Positions 48,071-57,703 of a stretch of DNA of 64,000 bases are shown piece by piece. Each line of letters opens with the position of its first letter. Position 1 is the first letter of the stretch. Under the pieces are notes generated by a model. That model worked only from the letters and a program-made list of their open reading frames with translations. It made no database searches and was not told where the DNA came from. Made by a program: the position numbers and the translations under genes. The stretch is from Zhihengliuella salsuginis (GTDB taxonomy: Bacteria > Actinomycetota > Actinomycetes > Actinomycetales > Micrococcaceae): assembly GCF_014651715.1 (NCBI RefSeq), contig NZ_BMXK01000007.1, positions 1-64,000 of the forward strand. Direction: 5' to 3'.

Positions 48071-49066
48071 TCAGTGCCCGCGTGCTTCCCGGACCGCGTC
48101 GTTGACAACACCGAACGCGATGCCGCCGCCGTACCCTTTGCGGGCGAGCATCGAGACGAGGCGCCGTACGACCTTGTCACGCTGCTCTCGGTCCTCGAGG
48201 TCCGTCGAACGCTGGCTCCGGAGCTTCTTGTCCACCAGTTCACGCGCGGCTCGGCGTTCGTCGTCCTCGCTGACCTGCTCCAGAGCCTCCGCGATGATGT
48301 CGGCCTCGATGCCCTTCTGGACCAGTTCGCGGCGCAGTGCCGAAGCTGCCAGACGACGGGTCTCGGCTCGGCTGCGGACCCACATGAGAGCGAACTCGCG
48401 GTCGTTGACGAGACCCAGTTCCTCGAAGCGGTCCAGGACCTGCTCGGCGACGTCCTCGGGGATCTCCCGCTCGGAGAGCTTGTCGGCGAGCTGCTGACGG
48501 CTCTTCGCGGATCCGGTCAGCTGGCGCAGGACGATGGCGCGGGCTTCCTCGTCCGGACGCGAACCGCTCTCGGCCTCGCGGCCGGGCCTCCGCTTTCCTC
48601 CCTGGGACCGCTTGCGGCGGGGGCGCGGGGGCTCCTCGGCCCCGGAGTCGAGATAGTCGCCGGGGTCTTCGTCGGTGGTGGGCACAGGCGCCGGGGACGA
48701 AGATTCGAACGGTTCCTCGTGGGCAGGTCCGGCTGTCCGGTCGGGCCCGCCAGAGACCCCGTTCCCTTGCCTTCCGCTGTCCCGCGCTGCGGGCTCCGAG
48801 TGCGCGGCGACGATGTCCTTGGCCCAGTCTGGCGGCGGTCCGGCGGTGGCGAGCCACGCCTCGGCGTCGGGTGTGAGCGCGGACGGCGACTTGTCGGCAC
48901 GCTTGCGCGCCCGCGGAGCCGCGGTCGGGCCGCCTTTGCTGCCCGAGGAGGCTCGCGGTGTTCTCCGCGTTCTGCCCGCACGTGATGGCTCCGGGTCGGA
49001 GGCGCCGGCGCCCGTGCCGTCGCCGGTGTCCGTCAGCCCGGCCCAGTCTTCTGCTCTGTTCACCAT
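48071..49066 (-). CDS. recX: Regulatory protein RecX
   Basis: Inhibitor of RecA filaments. The RecX fold is confined to about residues 170-331 (EEARAIVLRQLTGSAKSRQQLADKLSER, ELGLVNDREFALMWV, SMLARKGYGGGIAF). The first ~170 residues are disordered, rich in Arg, Pro, Ser and Asp, and make the protein twice the usual length. Start ATG 49066 (GTG 49063 also possible); a start 24 bp upstream is in frame. It lies 64 bp after recA with a GC hairpin (arms 49081-49088, 49101-49108) between them, which may lower RecX relative to RecA. Confidence 0.9.
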   Translation of the reverse strand: MVNRAEDWAGLTDTGDGTGAGASDPEPSRAGRTRRTPRASSGSKGGPTAAPRARKRADKSPSALTPDAEAWLATAGPPPDWAKDIVAAHSEPAARDSGRQGNGVSGGPDRTAGPAHEEPFESSSPAPVPTTDEDPGDYLDSGAEEPPRPRRKRSQGGKRRPGREAESGSRPDEEARAIVLRQLTGSAKSRQQLADKLSEREIPEDVAEQVLDRFEELGLVNDREFALMWVRSRAETRRLAASALRRELVQKGIEADIIAEALEQVSEDDERRAARELVDKKLRSQRSTDLEDREQRDKVVRRLVSMLARKGYGGGIAFGVVNDAVREARGH

Positions 49067-49130
49067 GACTCGGATACGACGGCGGCGCACCGCCCCGGGG
49101 GCGCCGCCGCGTTCATCGTTGACCGGTCTC

Positions 49131-50177
<1,047 letters not shown>

Positions 50178-50317
50178 GTTTCACCTCAAGTTGTAGTGGC
50201 CGTGTTCGGCCTGCCGTCCGTTCGAGTTCACGTTATGCCCCGGCACCCCCGTTTTGGGCGGACGGGCCGACTTTGTGGACAAGGACAACACTGTGGATGG
50301 GAAGTTGTCTGTTCGCC

Positions 50318-50347
50318 ACTGTACTCCGATCCGAACAGATCTTCGAA
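50318..50347 (-). promoter_or_regulatory. recA promoter with SOS box
   Basis: CGAACAGATCTTCG at 50332-50345 (plus orientation) matches 13 of 14 positions of CGAACRNRYGTTYG and shares the run GAACAGATCTTCGAAT with the site beside the LysM gene. On the minus strand TTCGAA (50342-50347), 18 bp and TACAGT (50318-50323) form a promoter whose -35 lies in the box. Leader of about 130 nt before recA. Confidence 0.75.
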
Positions 50348-50382
50348 TATTTTTCCGGCGTGTCTACCCGGGATTCGAACAC

Positions 50383-50604
50383 CTACGCTCGCGGCTTGAC
50401 GTCCCGCCCCAGCCGGCGCTCCCCCGGCACGTCCTGGGTCTCGCAGACCGCCAGCCAGACCCGTTTCGGCAGCTCGCCCTCGGAGAGCGCGCGGCTGGCC
50501 GTCCGCCCGCCGAGGTCCGACAGGACCAGGTCATCCGCCAGCACGTGGGCGTAGCCGGACCCGAATTCGTCTTCCATCAGTCGCCAGAAATCACTCAATC
50601 GCAC
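50383..50604 (-). CDS. DUF3046 family protein
   Basis: 73 residues, MRLSDFWRLMEDEFGSGYAHVLADDLVL at the start, then RTASRALSEGELPKRVWLAVCETQDVP. This is the DUF3046 pattern, found upstream of recA across Actinobacteria. Small, soluble, unknown role. GTG start; CAGAAT about 6 nt upstream might be a leaderless -10. Transcribed toward recA, but the recA promoter lies between them. Confidence 0.86.
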   Translation of the reverse strand: MRLSDFWRLMEDEFGSGYAHVLADDLVLSDLGGRTASRALSEGELPKRVWLAVCETQDVPGERRLGRDVKPRA

Positions 50605-50681
50605 GGGGCCATTCTGTCACGCCTGCCACGGGTGGGGAGGTGGAACTGCTCCCCGAGCCCGGAACGCCTAGGATATTGCCC

Positions 50682-51158
50682 ATGACTCCACCACCCGAAG
50701 TTCCCGCCGGTGACCGCGAGCAGGCGATCAGCGACATGGAGGAGCAGCTCAGCCTCCTGTTCCGCCGTTCGCGTGCGATCGGCAACCGTGTGGCCCGACG
50801 CGTACACCCCGAGATGGAGCCCGGCGCCTACGGTCTGCTCCGCGCGCTGCAGCGGAACGGTTCGCTCCGCCTCACGGACCTGGCGGCGGAGATCGGCGTC
50901 GGGAAGCCGACGGTGAGCCGGCAGGTCGGCATGCTCGAACGGCTCGGCGTCGTCGAGAAGCAGTCGGACCCCACGGACGGACGCGCACAGACGCTCTCGC
51001 TGACGCCCTACGGCGCCGACCAGCTCAAGGAGGCCCAGCTGGCACGCCGCACCGCCTTCCACGGCCTGCTGAGCCAGTGGGACGATGCCGATCTGACCCA
51101 GCTCGCCGGCCTGCTCGGGCGGCTCAACGACGCCTACCAGAACGACGAGACGCTCTAG
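50682..51158 (+). CDS. MarR-family transcriptional regulator
   Basis: 158 residues with the MarR winged helix: MEPGAYGLLRALQRNGSLRLTDLAAEIGVGKPTVSRQVGMLERLGVVEKQSDPTDGRAQTLSLTPYGADQL in about residues 47-118 (helix 3-4 recognition GVGKPTVSRQV, wing DPTDGRAQ). N- and C-terminal helices form the dimer interface. ATG 50682 is 7 nt after TAGGAT. Divergent from DUF3046 and convergent with clgR; no obvious target gene adjoins it, so ligand and regulon are unknown. Confidence 0.9.
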   Translation: MTPPPEVPAGDREQAISDMEEQLSLLFRRSRAIGNRVARRVHPEMEPGAYGLLRALQRNGSLRLTDLAAEIGVGKPTVSRQVGMLERLGVVEKQSDPTDGRAQTLSLTPYGADQLKEAQLARRTAFHGLLSQWDDADLTQLAGLLGRLNDAYQNDETL

Positions 51159-51169
51159 ACCCTGAAACG

Positions 51170-51210
51170 ACGATGCCCCTCCCGCCGGTATCCGGCGGGA
51201 GGGGCATCGT
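51170..51210. terminator. Bidirectional terminator between marR-like gene and clgR
   Basis: Perfect 19-bp stem with a TAT loop (arms 51170-51188 and 51192-51210) between convergent genes; short ATTG follows on the plus strand and TTTC on the minus. Confidence 0.85.
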
Positions 51211-51218
51211 CATTGCTG

Positions 51219-51572
51219 TCAGTGCTGGGAGGCGACGGGCTGCGGCGACTCGCCCGCACCCGGGCGCCATTCCGTGGCCAGTGAGCGGCCGTACTCGTGT
51301 GTCAGCTCGCTGGGCACGGTGTCGGGGACACCGATGCCCTCGGCGAGGGCGACGCGATCGCTGACCTCGCGCAACATGATGGAGAGCGGGACGTCGAGAG
51401 CAGTGCAGATCGAGGAGAGGAGCTCGGATGAGGCTTCCTTCTGACCACGCTCGACCTCCGAGAGGTAACCGAGTGAGACGCGCGCGCTGTGCGAAACCTC
51501 GCGCAGGGTGCGCCCCTGGCGCTGGCGAACGTCACGGAGGACTTCGCCGATCTCGTGGCGTAGGACAACCAT
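51219..51572 (-). CDS. clgR: ClgR-type XRE-family regulator
   Basis: 117-residue helix-turn-helix activator, first found controlling clpP and clpC genes (and recX) in actinobacteria. HTH at about 15-70: [54 protein letters not shown] is the family signature. ATG 51572 was chosen because AAGGAG lies 6-7 nt upstream; an in-frame ATG at 51665 would add 31 residues. ClgR is often unstable and its gene is autoregulated. Sits after cinA, as in Streptomyces and Corynebacterium. Confidence 0.9.
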   Translation of the reverse strand: MVVLRHEIGEVLRDVRQRQGRTLREVSHSARVSLGYLSEVERGQKEASSELLSSICTALDVPLSIMLREVSDRVALAEGIGVPDTVPSELTHEYGRSLATEWRPGAGESPQPVASQH

Positions 51573-51691
51573 TGTGCGCTCCTTGTGGTCTCGACGTTCA
51601 TCATCTGCCGTGCCCACGTCCCGCCAACGGACGACGCCGTTGATGGTGACGGGTTGCTTGACCATGGGTATAGCCGTTCTCCTTAGTCCTA

Positions 51692-51817
51692 TTCACCGCC
51701 GATCACCGGCGGTGAAACCGGGGCCTTGCTTCCGAAAGCCCTCATGTAACCCAACGGGCCGTCTTGCTTTTTTGTTCCCGGTCCCCTTCACCCTATCCAG
51801 AGTGAGGCGCATGTCAC
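51692..51817 (-). promoter_or_regulatory. clgR upstream region: promoter and dyad
   Basis: On the minus strand GTGACA (51812-51817), 16 bp and TAGGGT (51790-51795) make a reasonable promoter. About 75 bp downstream of it lies a perfect 9-bp dyad TTCACCGCC/GGCGGTGAA (51692-51700, 51708-51716) with a 7-bp centre, a candidate operator or leader hairpin. It is not an obvious match to the published ClgR box as I recall it. Confidence 0.5.
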
Positions 51818-51844
51818 CACTATGCGTCCAAAGTTGTGGAAAAT

Positions 51845-52345
51845 TTAGGAAACCATGTGACCTGAGTCGTCGCCGGCGAGTGCCCGCACGACGGCGGCCA
51901 GCGCCGCTCGGCACGCGGCGCGGCGGATCTCGTCCCGGGTTCCGCTCAGATCGAGCTCCTCGACGGCCGCGCCCCAAGGGCTCTCCCACGCGACGTAGAC
52001 CCGGCCGACCGGCTTGCCGTCGTGCGGTTCGGGACCGGCGACACCTGTCGTCGAAACGCCGATGGTCGCCCCGCAGACGCGCCGGGCGCCGGCCGCCATC
52101 CGCAGCGCCACCTCGGGGTCCACGCTGCCGCGCTCGGCCAGCAGATCCGACTCGACGCCCAGAACCCCGACCTTGACGTCGCCGTGGTAGGCGACCACTC
52201 CCCCGCGCAGCACCGCCGATGCGCCGGGGACGTCCGCGATCGCCGCGGCGACGAGGCCGGCCGTCAGGGATTCCGCGGTCGCGATCGTCGCCCCGCGCGC
52301 TGTCGCGTCGGCGACGAGAGACGCCGCCTCCGGACCCTGCTCCAT
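51845..52345 (-). CDS. CinA-family protein (PncC-type NMN amidohydrolase)
   Basis: 166 residues covering only the C-terminal CinA domain: ATAESLTAGLVAAAIADVPGAS, LRGGVVAYHGDVKVGVLGV, SVDPEVALRMAAGARRVCGA and GVSTTGVAGPEPHDGKPVGRVYVAW. Stand-alone forms deamidate nicotinamide mononucleotide for NAD recycling. The order pgsA-cinA-clgR is widely conserved in actinobacteria. Starts 4 bp after pgsA, so cotranscribed. Confidence 0.92.
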   Translation of the reverse strand: MEQGPEAASLVADATARGATIATAESLTAGLVAAAIADVPGASAVLRGGVVAYHGDVKVGVLGVESDLLAERGSVDPEVALRMAAGARRVCGATIGVSTTGVAGPEPHDGKPVGRVYVAWESPWGAAVEELDLSGTRDEIRRAACRAALAAVVRALAGDDSGHMVS

Positions 52346-52349
52346 GCCG

Positions 52350-52949
52350 TTACTCCCGCCGCCCCTGCTTGCGCAGCCGGACCGCCTGGACGATGTAGTC
52401 GAGACCTGTCACGAGCGTGAGCGCGACGGCGGCCCACATGACGATCGCGGCGATGATCCCGAGCCAGTCGAACATGTGCGTGACGGGGAGAAGGTACAGG
52501 AGGATCGCGAGCGCCTGCGTGACGGTCTTGACCTTCCCGCCACGCGATGCCGGCATGACGGAGTAGCGGATGACCACGAACCGCATGGCCGTGATCCCCC
52601 ACTCCCGCACCAGGATGATCCCGGTGGCCCACCACGAGAGCTCCCCGCAGATGGAGAACAGCACGAGGGCGGCGCCGGTGAGGAGCTTGTCGGCGATCGG
52701 ATCGGCGATCTTCCCGAAGTCCGTGATCAACCCGCGGCTCCGGGCGATGTCGCCGTCGAGCTTGTCCGTGTACATGGCCAGCGCGAACATCGCGACGGCG
52801 GCCCAGCGCCACCCCTCGTACTGCGGCTGGCCCCCGACGACGTCGAGCACGTAGAACCAGGCGAAGAGCGGGACCATGACGATCCGCAGCATCGTCAGGA
52901 TGTTCGCGATGTTGAGCGTGGGTACCGGTTTCTCGTCTGGGCTAGTCAC
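52350..52949 (-). CDS. pgsA: CDP-diacylglycerol-glycerol-3-phosphate 3-phosphatidyltransferase
   Basis: CDP-alcohol phosphatidyltransferase of the membrane, first committed step of phosphatidylglycerol and cardiolipin synthesis. 199 residues with the signature D-x2-DG-x2-AR-x8-G-x3-D-x3-D visible as DKLDGDIARSRGLITDFGKI followed by ADPIAD, and about five or six helices. The start is GTG with TAGCCT 6 nt before it (52956-52961), overlapping the ftsK stop; no Shine-Dalgarno. Actinobacterial genomes carry several such enzymes, so another alcohol acceptor is possible. Confidence 0.9.
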   Translation of the reverse strand: MTSPDEKPVPTLNIANILTMLRIVMVPLFAWFYVLDVVGGQPQYEGWRWAAVAMFALAMYTDKLDGDIARSRGLITDFGKIADPIADKLLTGAALVLFSICGELSWWATGIILVREWGITAMRFVVIRYSVMPASRGGKVKTVTQALAILLYLLPVTHMFDWLGIIAAIVMWAAVALTLVTGLDYIVQAVRLRKQGRRE

Positions 52950-52958
52950 GCTTCAAGG

Positions 52959-55913
52959 CTACCTTCCGGTCAGCTGCCACGCGTCGCTGGAACCGTCGTC
53001 GTCGCCCCCGTCGTGGTAGTCGACGGCCTCGGGGAGGGCGGCCTCCTGATCGGCCAGGACGTCGTTCGAGTAGTCCTGCGCACTGGAGTACTCCTGCTGC
53101 GGCTGCTCGTGGTTGGCCTTGGCGTTGTCGACGAGGGCGGCCTCGGTCGGCGACGCCTCCGACTCCGATCCCGTGGACTCGCCCTTCATGGCCGCCAGCA
53201 CCTGGGGCAGGTCGTCGGGCTTGACCAGCACGTCTCGGGCTTTGGAGCCCTCGGACGCACCGACGACGCCGCGGGATTCGAGCAGGTCCATCAGACGTCC
53301 CGCCTTGGCGAAACCGACGCGGAGCTTGCGCTGGAGCATCGACGTCGACCCGAACTGCGTCGTCACCACCAGTTCGGTTGCCTGCAGCAGGACCTCGAGG
53401 TCGTCGCCGATGTCCTCGTCGATCTGCTTCTTGGGCGCTTCGACGGCCACGTCCTCGCGGTAGACCGCCGAGAGCTGGCCCTTGACGTGCTCGACGACGC
53501 GGTGGATCTCCGACTCGGTCACCCACGCGCCCTGGACGCGCATCGGTTTCGAGGCGCCCATGGGCAGGAAGAGCGCGTCGCCCTGGCCGAGCAGCTTCTC
53601 GGCTCCCGGCTGGTCGAGGACCACTCGGGAGTCGGTGACGGAGCTGGTCGCGAACGCCATGCGGGAGGGCACGTTCGCCTTGATGAGTCCGGTGACGACG
53701 TCGACCGACGGTCGCTGGGTCGCGAGCACCAGGTGGATTCCGGCGGCGCGGGCCAGCTGGGTGATGCGGACGATCGAATCCTCGACGTCGCGCGGGGCGA
53801 CCATCATGAGGTCGGCGAGCTCGTCCACGATGACCAGGAGGTAGGGATAGGGCCGCAGGATCCGCTGGCTGCCGGCCGGCGGGGTGATCTTGCCGGCGCG
53901 GACGGCCTTGTTGAAGTCGTCGATGTGCTTGAAGCCGAAGTTCGCCAGATCGTCGTAGCGGGTGTCCATCTCCTTGACGACCCACTGCAGCGCCTCGGCC
54001 GCCTTCTTCGGGCTGGTGATGATCGGCGTGATCAGGTGCGGGACGCCCTCGTACGCGGTGAGCTCCACGCGCTTCGGGTCGACCATGACCATCCGCACCT
54101 CGTCGGGGGTCGAACGCATCAGGATCGACGTGATCATCGAGTTCACGAACGAGGACTTGCCGGCGCCCGTGGCACCGGCGACGAGCATGTGCGGCATCTT
54201 GGCCAGGTTGGCGACCACGAAGCCGCCCTCGACGTCCTTCCCGACGCCCATCACCATCGGGTGGTCGGTCTTGCGGGCCGCATTCGAGCGCAGGACGTCG
54301 CCGAGAACGACGACCTCCTTGTCCGCGTTCGGGATCTCGATGCCGATGGCGCTCTTGCCGGGGATCGGCGAGAGGATGCGGACATCAGAGGACGCCACGG
54401 CGTAGGAGATGTTCTTCGACAGCGCCGTGACCTTCTCGACCTTGGTGCCGGGCGACAGCTCGATCTCGTACCGCGTCACGGTCGGGCCGCGGCTGAATCC
54501 GGTCACCTGCGCATCGACCTTGAACTGCTGCATGGTGTGGGTCAGTGCCGCCACGACGGCGTCGTTGGCCTCCGAGCGGTCCTTCGACGGCGGCCCGGCC
54601 GGAAGGTAGTCCGACTGCGGCAGGGTGTACGTGACATCGCCGGCCAGCTGCAGCTGTTCGGTTCGCTGCGGGATCGGCGGCAGCTGCGTGCCGGCCTTGG
54701 GGATGACCTGCGTCTCGTTCGGTCCGGAACCGGTAGCGCCGTGCTCCGCCATGGCCTCGTTCAGGGCGGCCGCATCCAGCGCCTCGGTCACGGGCTCGGC
54801 TCCGCTGGCGGCAGACGCCGCCGAGGGATCCTCTCCGAGACCGACCCGCTCCTTGACCTTGGCCATGGCCTTCTCGGCCGCCGTCGGGCGCCGGACGCCG
54901 GGCGGGACATCCGGCTCCCCGTCGTCGGGCGTGCCAGCGCTGCGGGCGGAGTCCCCGGAGGGGTCGATCGCCGCCGACGCATCCATGCTCCTGGCCTTCT
55001 CGGCCTCAGCGATGACGGCGGTCTCGTAGGCGCCGTCGGTGACGTGCTCGTCGACGTCGTAGACGCCGTCAGCCTTGTCCTTCCTGGCGAACAGGGACTT
55101 CTTCGGTTTGCGGGGCTTCTTGTCCTTCTCCTCGTACAGGTAGGACTGGTCGTGGTCGCTGCGCGGGCCGGCGTACGTCTCCGTGTCCTGGCCCAGCAGC
55201 CAGCGGTATCCCGCCTGGACGCGTTCCGGGATGCGCTTGAGCGGGGTCGCCGTCGTGATCATGAGGGAGAGGAAGACGAGCAGCACCATGACGACGAGCG
55301 CACCCCAGCGGGAGATGAGCCCGGCCAGAGGCGAGGTGAGCAGGAACCCGAGGATGCCGCCGCCGGCCCACATCTGCTCGACGGCGTCGGAGACGGTGGG
55401 CACACCCGCGACCGCGTGGGCGAGCCCGGCGCCACCGGCGATGCCGACGGCGAAGCCGATGCCGACGCGGTTGTTGACCGCGTCCTGCTCCGGGTAGCGG
55501 AAGAGGCGGAATGCTCCGATGAGCAGGACGAGCGGCAGCAGGACGCCCATGTAGCCGATCGAGCCGGCTACGACGTTGTGGACCCAGGTGCCGTAGGCGC
55601 CGACGTCGCGCAGCCCCCACCACTCGACCGATGCGACGACGAGGGCGACCACGACGAGGAAGAGGCCCGTTCCGTCGCGGCGGTCCTCCATCTCGGGGCG
55701 GACCTTGCTGCCGATCTGCCGGAAGGCGCCGCCGACGACCCGGCCGATGCCCATCCACGCGCCGCGGACGGCGCGCAGGGGCCAGGCCAGGTCGTGTTCG
55801 GGCGCGGCTGGAGCGGGCTTCGTCGACTTCTTGCGTCCGTTCGCCGGGTTGCTGCGAGCGGGCGTGCGCTTGGTCGACGAGCCGGTCCGGCTGGAAGAGG
55901 TACGGGTCGCCAT
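52959..55913 (-). CDS. ftsK: DNA translocase FtsK
   Basis: Septum-bound motor that clears chromosome ends at division and acts on XerCD/dif. 984 residues from ATG 55913: basic low-complexity N-terminus, four membrane helices (about 81-100, 110-135, 150-170, 185-220), an acidic linker (about 245-420), the motor with GATGAGKS (580-587), DELADLMM and ATQRPSVDVVTG, and the gamma DNA-reading winged helix (about 855-915), then an acidic/Gln-rich tail. TACGGT lies 7 nt before the ATG (55921-55926); a GTG 9 bp upstream is the alternative. Confidence 0.95.
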   Translation of the reverse strand: MATRTSSSRTGSSTKRTPARSNPANGRKKSTKPAPAAPEHDLAWPLRAVRGAWMGIGRVVGGAFRQIGSKVRPEMEDRRDGTGLFLVVVALVVASVEWWGLRDVGAYGTWVHNVVAGSIGYMGVLLPLVLLIGAFRLFRYPEQDAVNNRVGIGFAVGIAGGAGLAHAVAGVPTVSDAVEQMWAGGGILGFLLTSPLAGLISRWGALVVMVLLVFLSLMITTATPLKRIPERVQAGYRWLLGQDTETYAGPRSDHDQSYLYEEKDKKPRKPKKSLFARKDKADGVYDVDEHVTDGAYETAVIAEAEKARSMDASAAIDPSGDSARSAGTPDDGEPDVPPGVRRPTAAEKAMAKVKERVGLGEDPSAASAASGAEPVTEALDAAALNEAMAEHGATGSGPNETQVIPKAGTQLPPIPQRTEQLQLAGDVTYTLPQSDYLPAGPPSKDRSEANDAVVAALTHTMQQFKVDAQVTGFSRGPTVTRYEIELSPGTKVEKVTALSKNISYAVASSDVRILSPIPGKSAIGIEIPNADKEVVVLGDVLRSNAARKTDHPMVMGVGKDVEGGFVVANLAKMPHMLVAGATGAGKSSFVNSMITSILMRSTPDEVRMVMVDPKRVELTAYEGVPHLITPIITSPKKAAEALQWVVKEMDTRYDDLANFGFKHIDDFNKAVRAGKITPPAGSQRILRPYPYLLVIVDELADLMMVAPRDVEDSIVRITQLARAAGIHLVLATQRPSVDVVTGLIKANVPSRMAFATSSVTDSRVVLDQPGAEKLLGQGDALFLPMGASKPMRVQGAWVTESEIHRVVEHVKGQLSAVYREDVAVEAPKKQIDEDIGDDLEVLLQATELVVTTQFGSTSMLQRKLRVGFAKAGRLMDLLESRGVVGASEGSKARDVLVKPDDLPQVLAAMKGESTGSESEASPTEAALVDNAKANHEQPQQEYSSAQDYSNDVLADQEAALPEAVDYHDGGDDDGSSDAWQLTGR

Positions 55914-55985
55914 AGGGCCCACCGTACCGCGCCGTGCCCGTCCCGGCCCGGATTTACACGGCTCGCGGGCGCCGGAGCACGGCCG

Positions 55986-57692
55986 TCAGACCTCGAGGAC
56001 GACGGGGACGATCATCGGCCGGCGGCGCAGCTTGCGCCCGACCCACGAGCCGATGACGCGGCGGACGACCTGCTGGAGCTGGTGGGTCGTATGGGTCGGA
56101 TTGTCCCTGACCGCCTCCTCGAGGGCCGCCGCGATCTTGGGCTTGATCCCCTCGAACACCTCGTCGTCCTCGGCCACGCCGCGGACGTGGATGTCCGGTC
56201 CGGAGACGAGCGTCCCGTCCTGGCGGTTGACCACCGAGATGATCGAGACGAAGCCCTCCTCCCCCAGCACCCGGCGGTCTTTGAGGTCGTCGTCGGTGAC
56301 GACTCCGACCTGGGAGCCGTCGACGTAGACGTATCCGCACTCCACCTGCCCGACCTGCGCCGCGACCCCGTCCCGCAGGTCGACGACGGAGCCGTCCTCC
56401 GTCAGCAGGACCCGCTCGGCCGGCACACCGGTCTGCTCCGCGAGCCGGCCGTTCGCGATCAGGTGCCGCGTCTCGCCGTGGACCGGCATCACGTTCTTCG
56501 GCTTGATGATGTTGTAGCAGTAGAGGAGTTCTCCGGCCGAGGCGTGGCCGGAGACGTGCACGCGTGCGTTTCCCTTGTGCACGACTTCCGCGCCGAGGCG
56601 CATGAGCCCGTTGATGACGCGGAAGACCGCGTTCTCGTTGCCCGGGATCAGCGAGGAGGCCAGGATCACCATGTCCCCGGGGCCGACCCGGACCGCGTGG
56701 TCGCCGTTGGCCATGCGGGACAGCGCGGCCATCGGCTCGCCCTGGGACCCGGTGGACATGAGCACGAGACGGTCCCCGGGGACGTCGCCGATCTTCTTGA
56801 GGTCGACCAGGATGCCGTCCGGAACGTCCAGGTAGCCCAGTTTCGCCGCGATCCCCATGTTGCGGACCATCGACCGCCCGACGAACGCGACCTTGCGGCC
56901 GTGCGCGGCGGCGGCGTCGAGCACCTGCTGGACCCGGTGGACATGCGAGGAGAACGAGGCGACGATGATGCGCTTCTCCGCCGTCGCGAAGTACCGGCCC
57001 AGCACGGGCCCGATCTCCTTCTCCGCCGTCGTGAATCCGGGCACGTCGGCATTGGTCGAGTCCGGCAGGAAGAGGTCGACGCCCTCCTCGCCGAGCCGCG
57101 CGAAGGACCGCAGATCCGTGATGCGGCCGTCGAGCGGCAGCTGGTCCATCTTGAAGTCGCCCGTGTGCAGGACGGTGCCGGCGCTCGTGCGGATGAAAAC
57201 GGCCAGCGCGTCGGGGATCGAGTGGTTCACGGCCACGAATTCGCATTCGAAGGGGCCGAACGGCTCGGTCTGCCCTTCGACGACGGTCAGGACGGTGGGC
57301 TTGATCCGGTGCTCGACCAGCTTGGCCTCCACCAGGGCGAGCGTGAGCCGCGATCCGATCAGGGGAATGTCCTGCTTCAGGCGCAGCAGGTACGGCACGG
57401 CGCCGATGTGGTCCTCGTGGCCGTGGGTGAGGACGATCCCGACGACGTCGTCCAGACGGTCGCGGATGTAGGAGAAGTCGGGCAGGATCAGGTCCACGCC
57501 CGGCTGGTGCTCCTCCGGGAAGAGAACACCGCAGTCGACGATCAGCAGCTTGCCGTCCAGCTCGAAGACGGTCATGTTGCGGCCGACTTCGCCGATGCCC
57601 CCGAGCGGGACGACGCGCATGGTCCCGTCCGCGAGCGCGGGCGGTTCGCTCATGCGCGCCTCGTCGGCGAGGGCTACGGAGGTTTCGCTCAT
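55986..57692 (-). CDS. rnj: Ribonuclease J
   Basis: Metallo-beta-lactamase/beta-CASP nuclease with endo- and 5'-3' exo-activity on RNA. 568 residues: HxHxDH motif THGHEDHIG (89-97), DFKMDQLPLDG with a metal-ligand aspartate, GRSMVRNM, TGSQGEPMAAL in the beta-CASP domain, and ARVHVSGHAS plus PVHGE for the last ligands, then a C-terminal dimerisation domain. AAAGG 6 nt before the ATG at 57692. Follows dapA by 11 bp, a linkage kept in most actinobacteria. Confidence 0.95.
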   Translation of the reverse strand: MSETSVALADEARMSEPPALADGTMRVVPLGGIGEVGRNMTVFELDGKLLIVDCGVLFPEEHQPGVDLILPDFSYIRDRLDDVVGIVLTHGHEDHIGAVPYLLRLKQDIPLIGSRLTLALVEAKLVEHRIKPTVLTVVEGQTEPFGPFECEFVAVNHSIPDALAVFIRTSAGTVLHTGDFKMDQLPLDGRITDLRSFARLGEEGVDLFLPDSTNADVPGFTTAEKEIGPVLGRYFATAEKRIIVASFSSHVHRVQQVLDAAAAHGRKVAFVGRSMVRNMGIAAKLGYLDVPDGILVDLKKIGDVPGDRLVLMSTGSQGEPMAALSRMANGDHAVRVGPGDMVILASSLIPGNENAVFRVINGLMRLGAEVVHKGNARVHVSGHASAGELLYCYNIIKPKNVMPVHGETRHLIANGRLAEQTGVPAERVLLTEDGSVVDLRDGVAAQVGQVECGYVYVDGSQVGVVTDDDLKDRRVLGEEGFVSIISVVNRQDGTLVSGPDIHVRGVAEDDEVFEGIKPKIAAALEEAVRDNPTHTTHQLQQVVRRVIGSWVGRKLRRRPMIVPVVLEV

Positions 57693-57703
57693 GGGTTGCC
57701 TTT

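Noticed and set aside
50370-50395. tRNA 3' end near recA (TTCGAATCCCGGG on the minus strand)
   Set aside because: It lies at the end of the DUF3046 coding sequence; flanks cannot fold into a tRNA.
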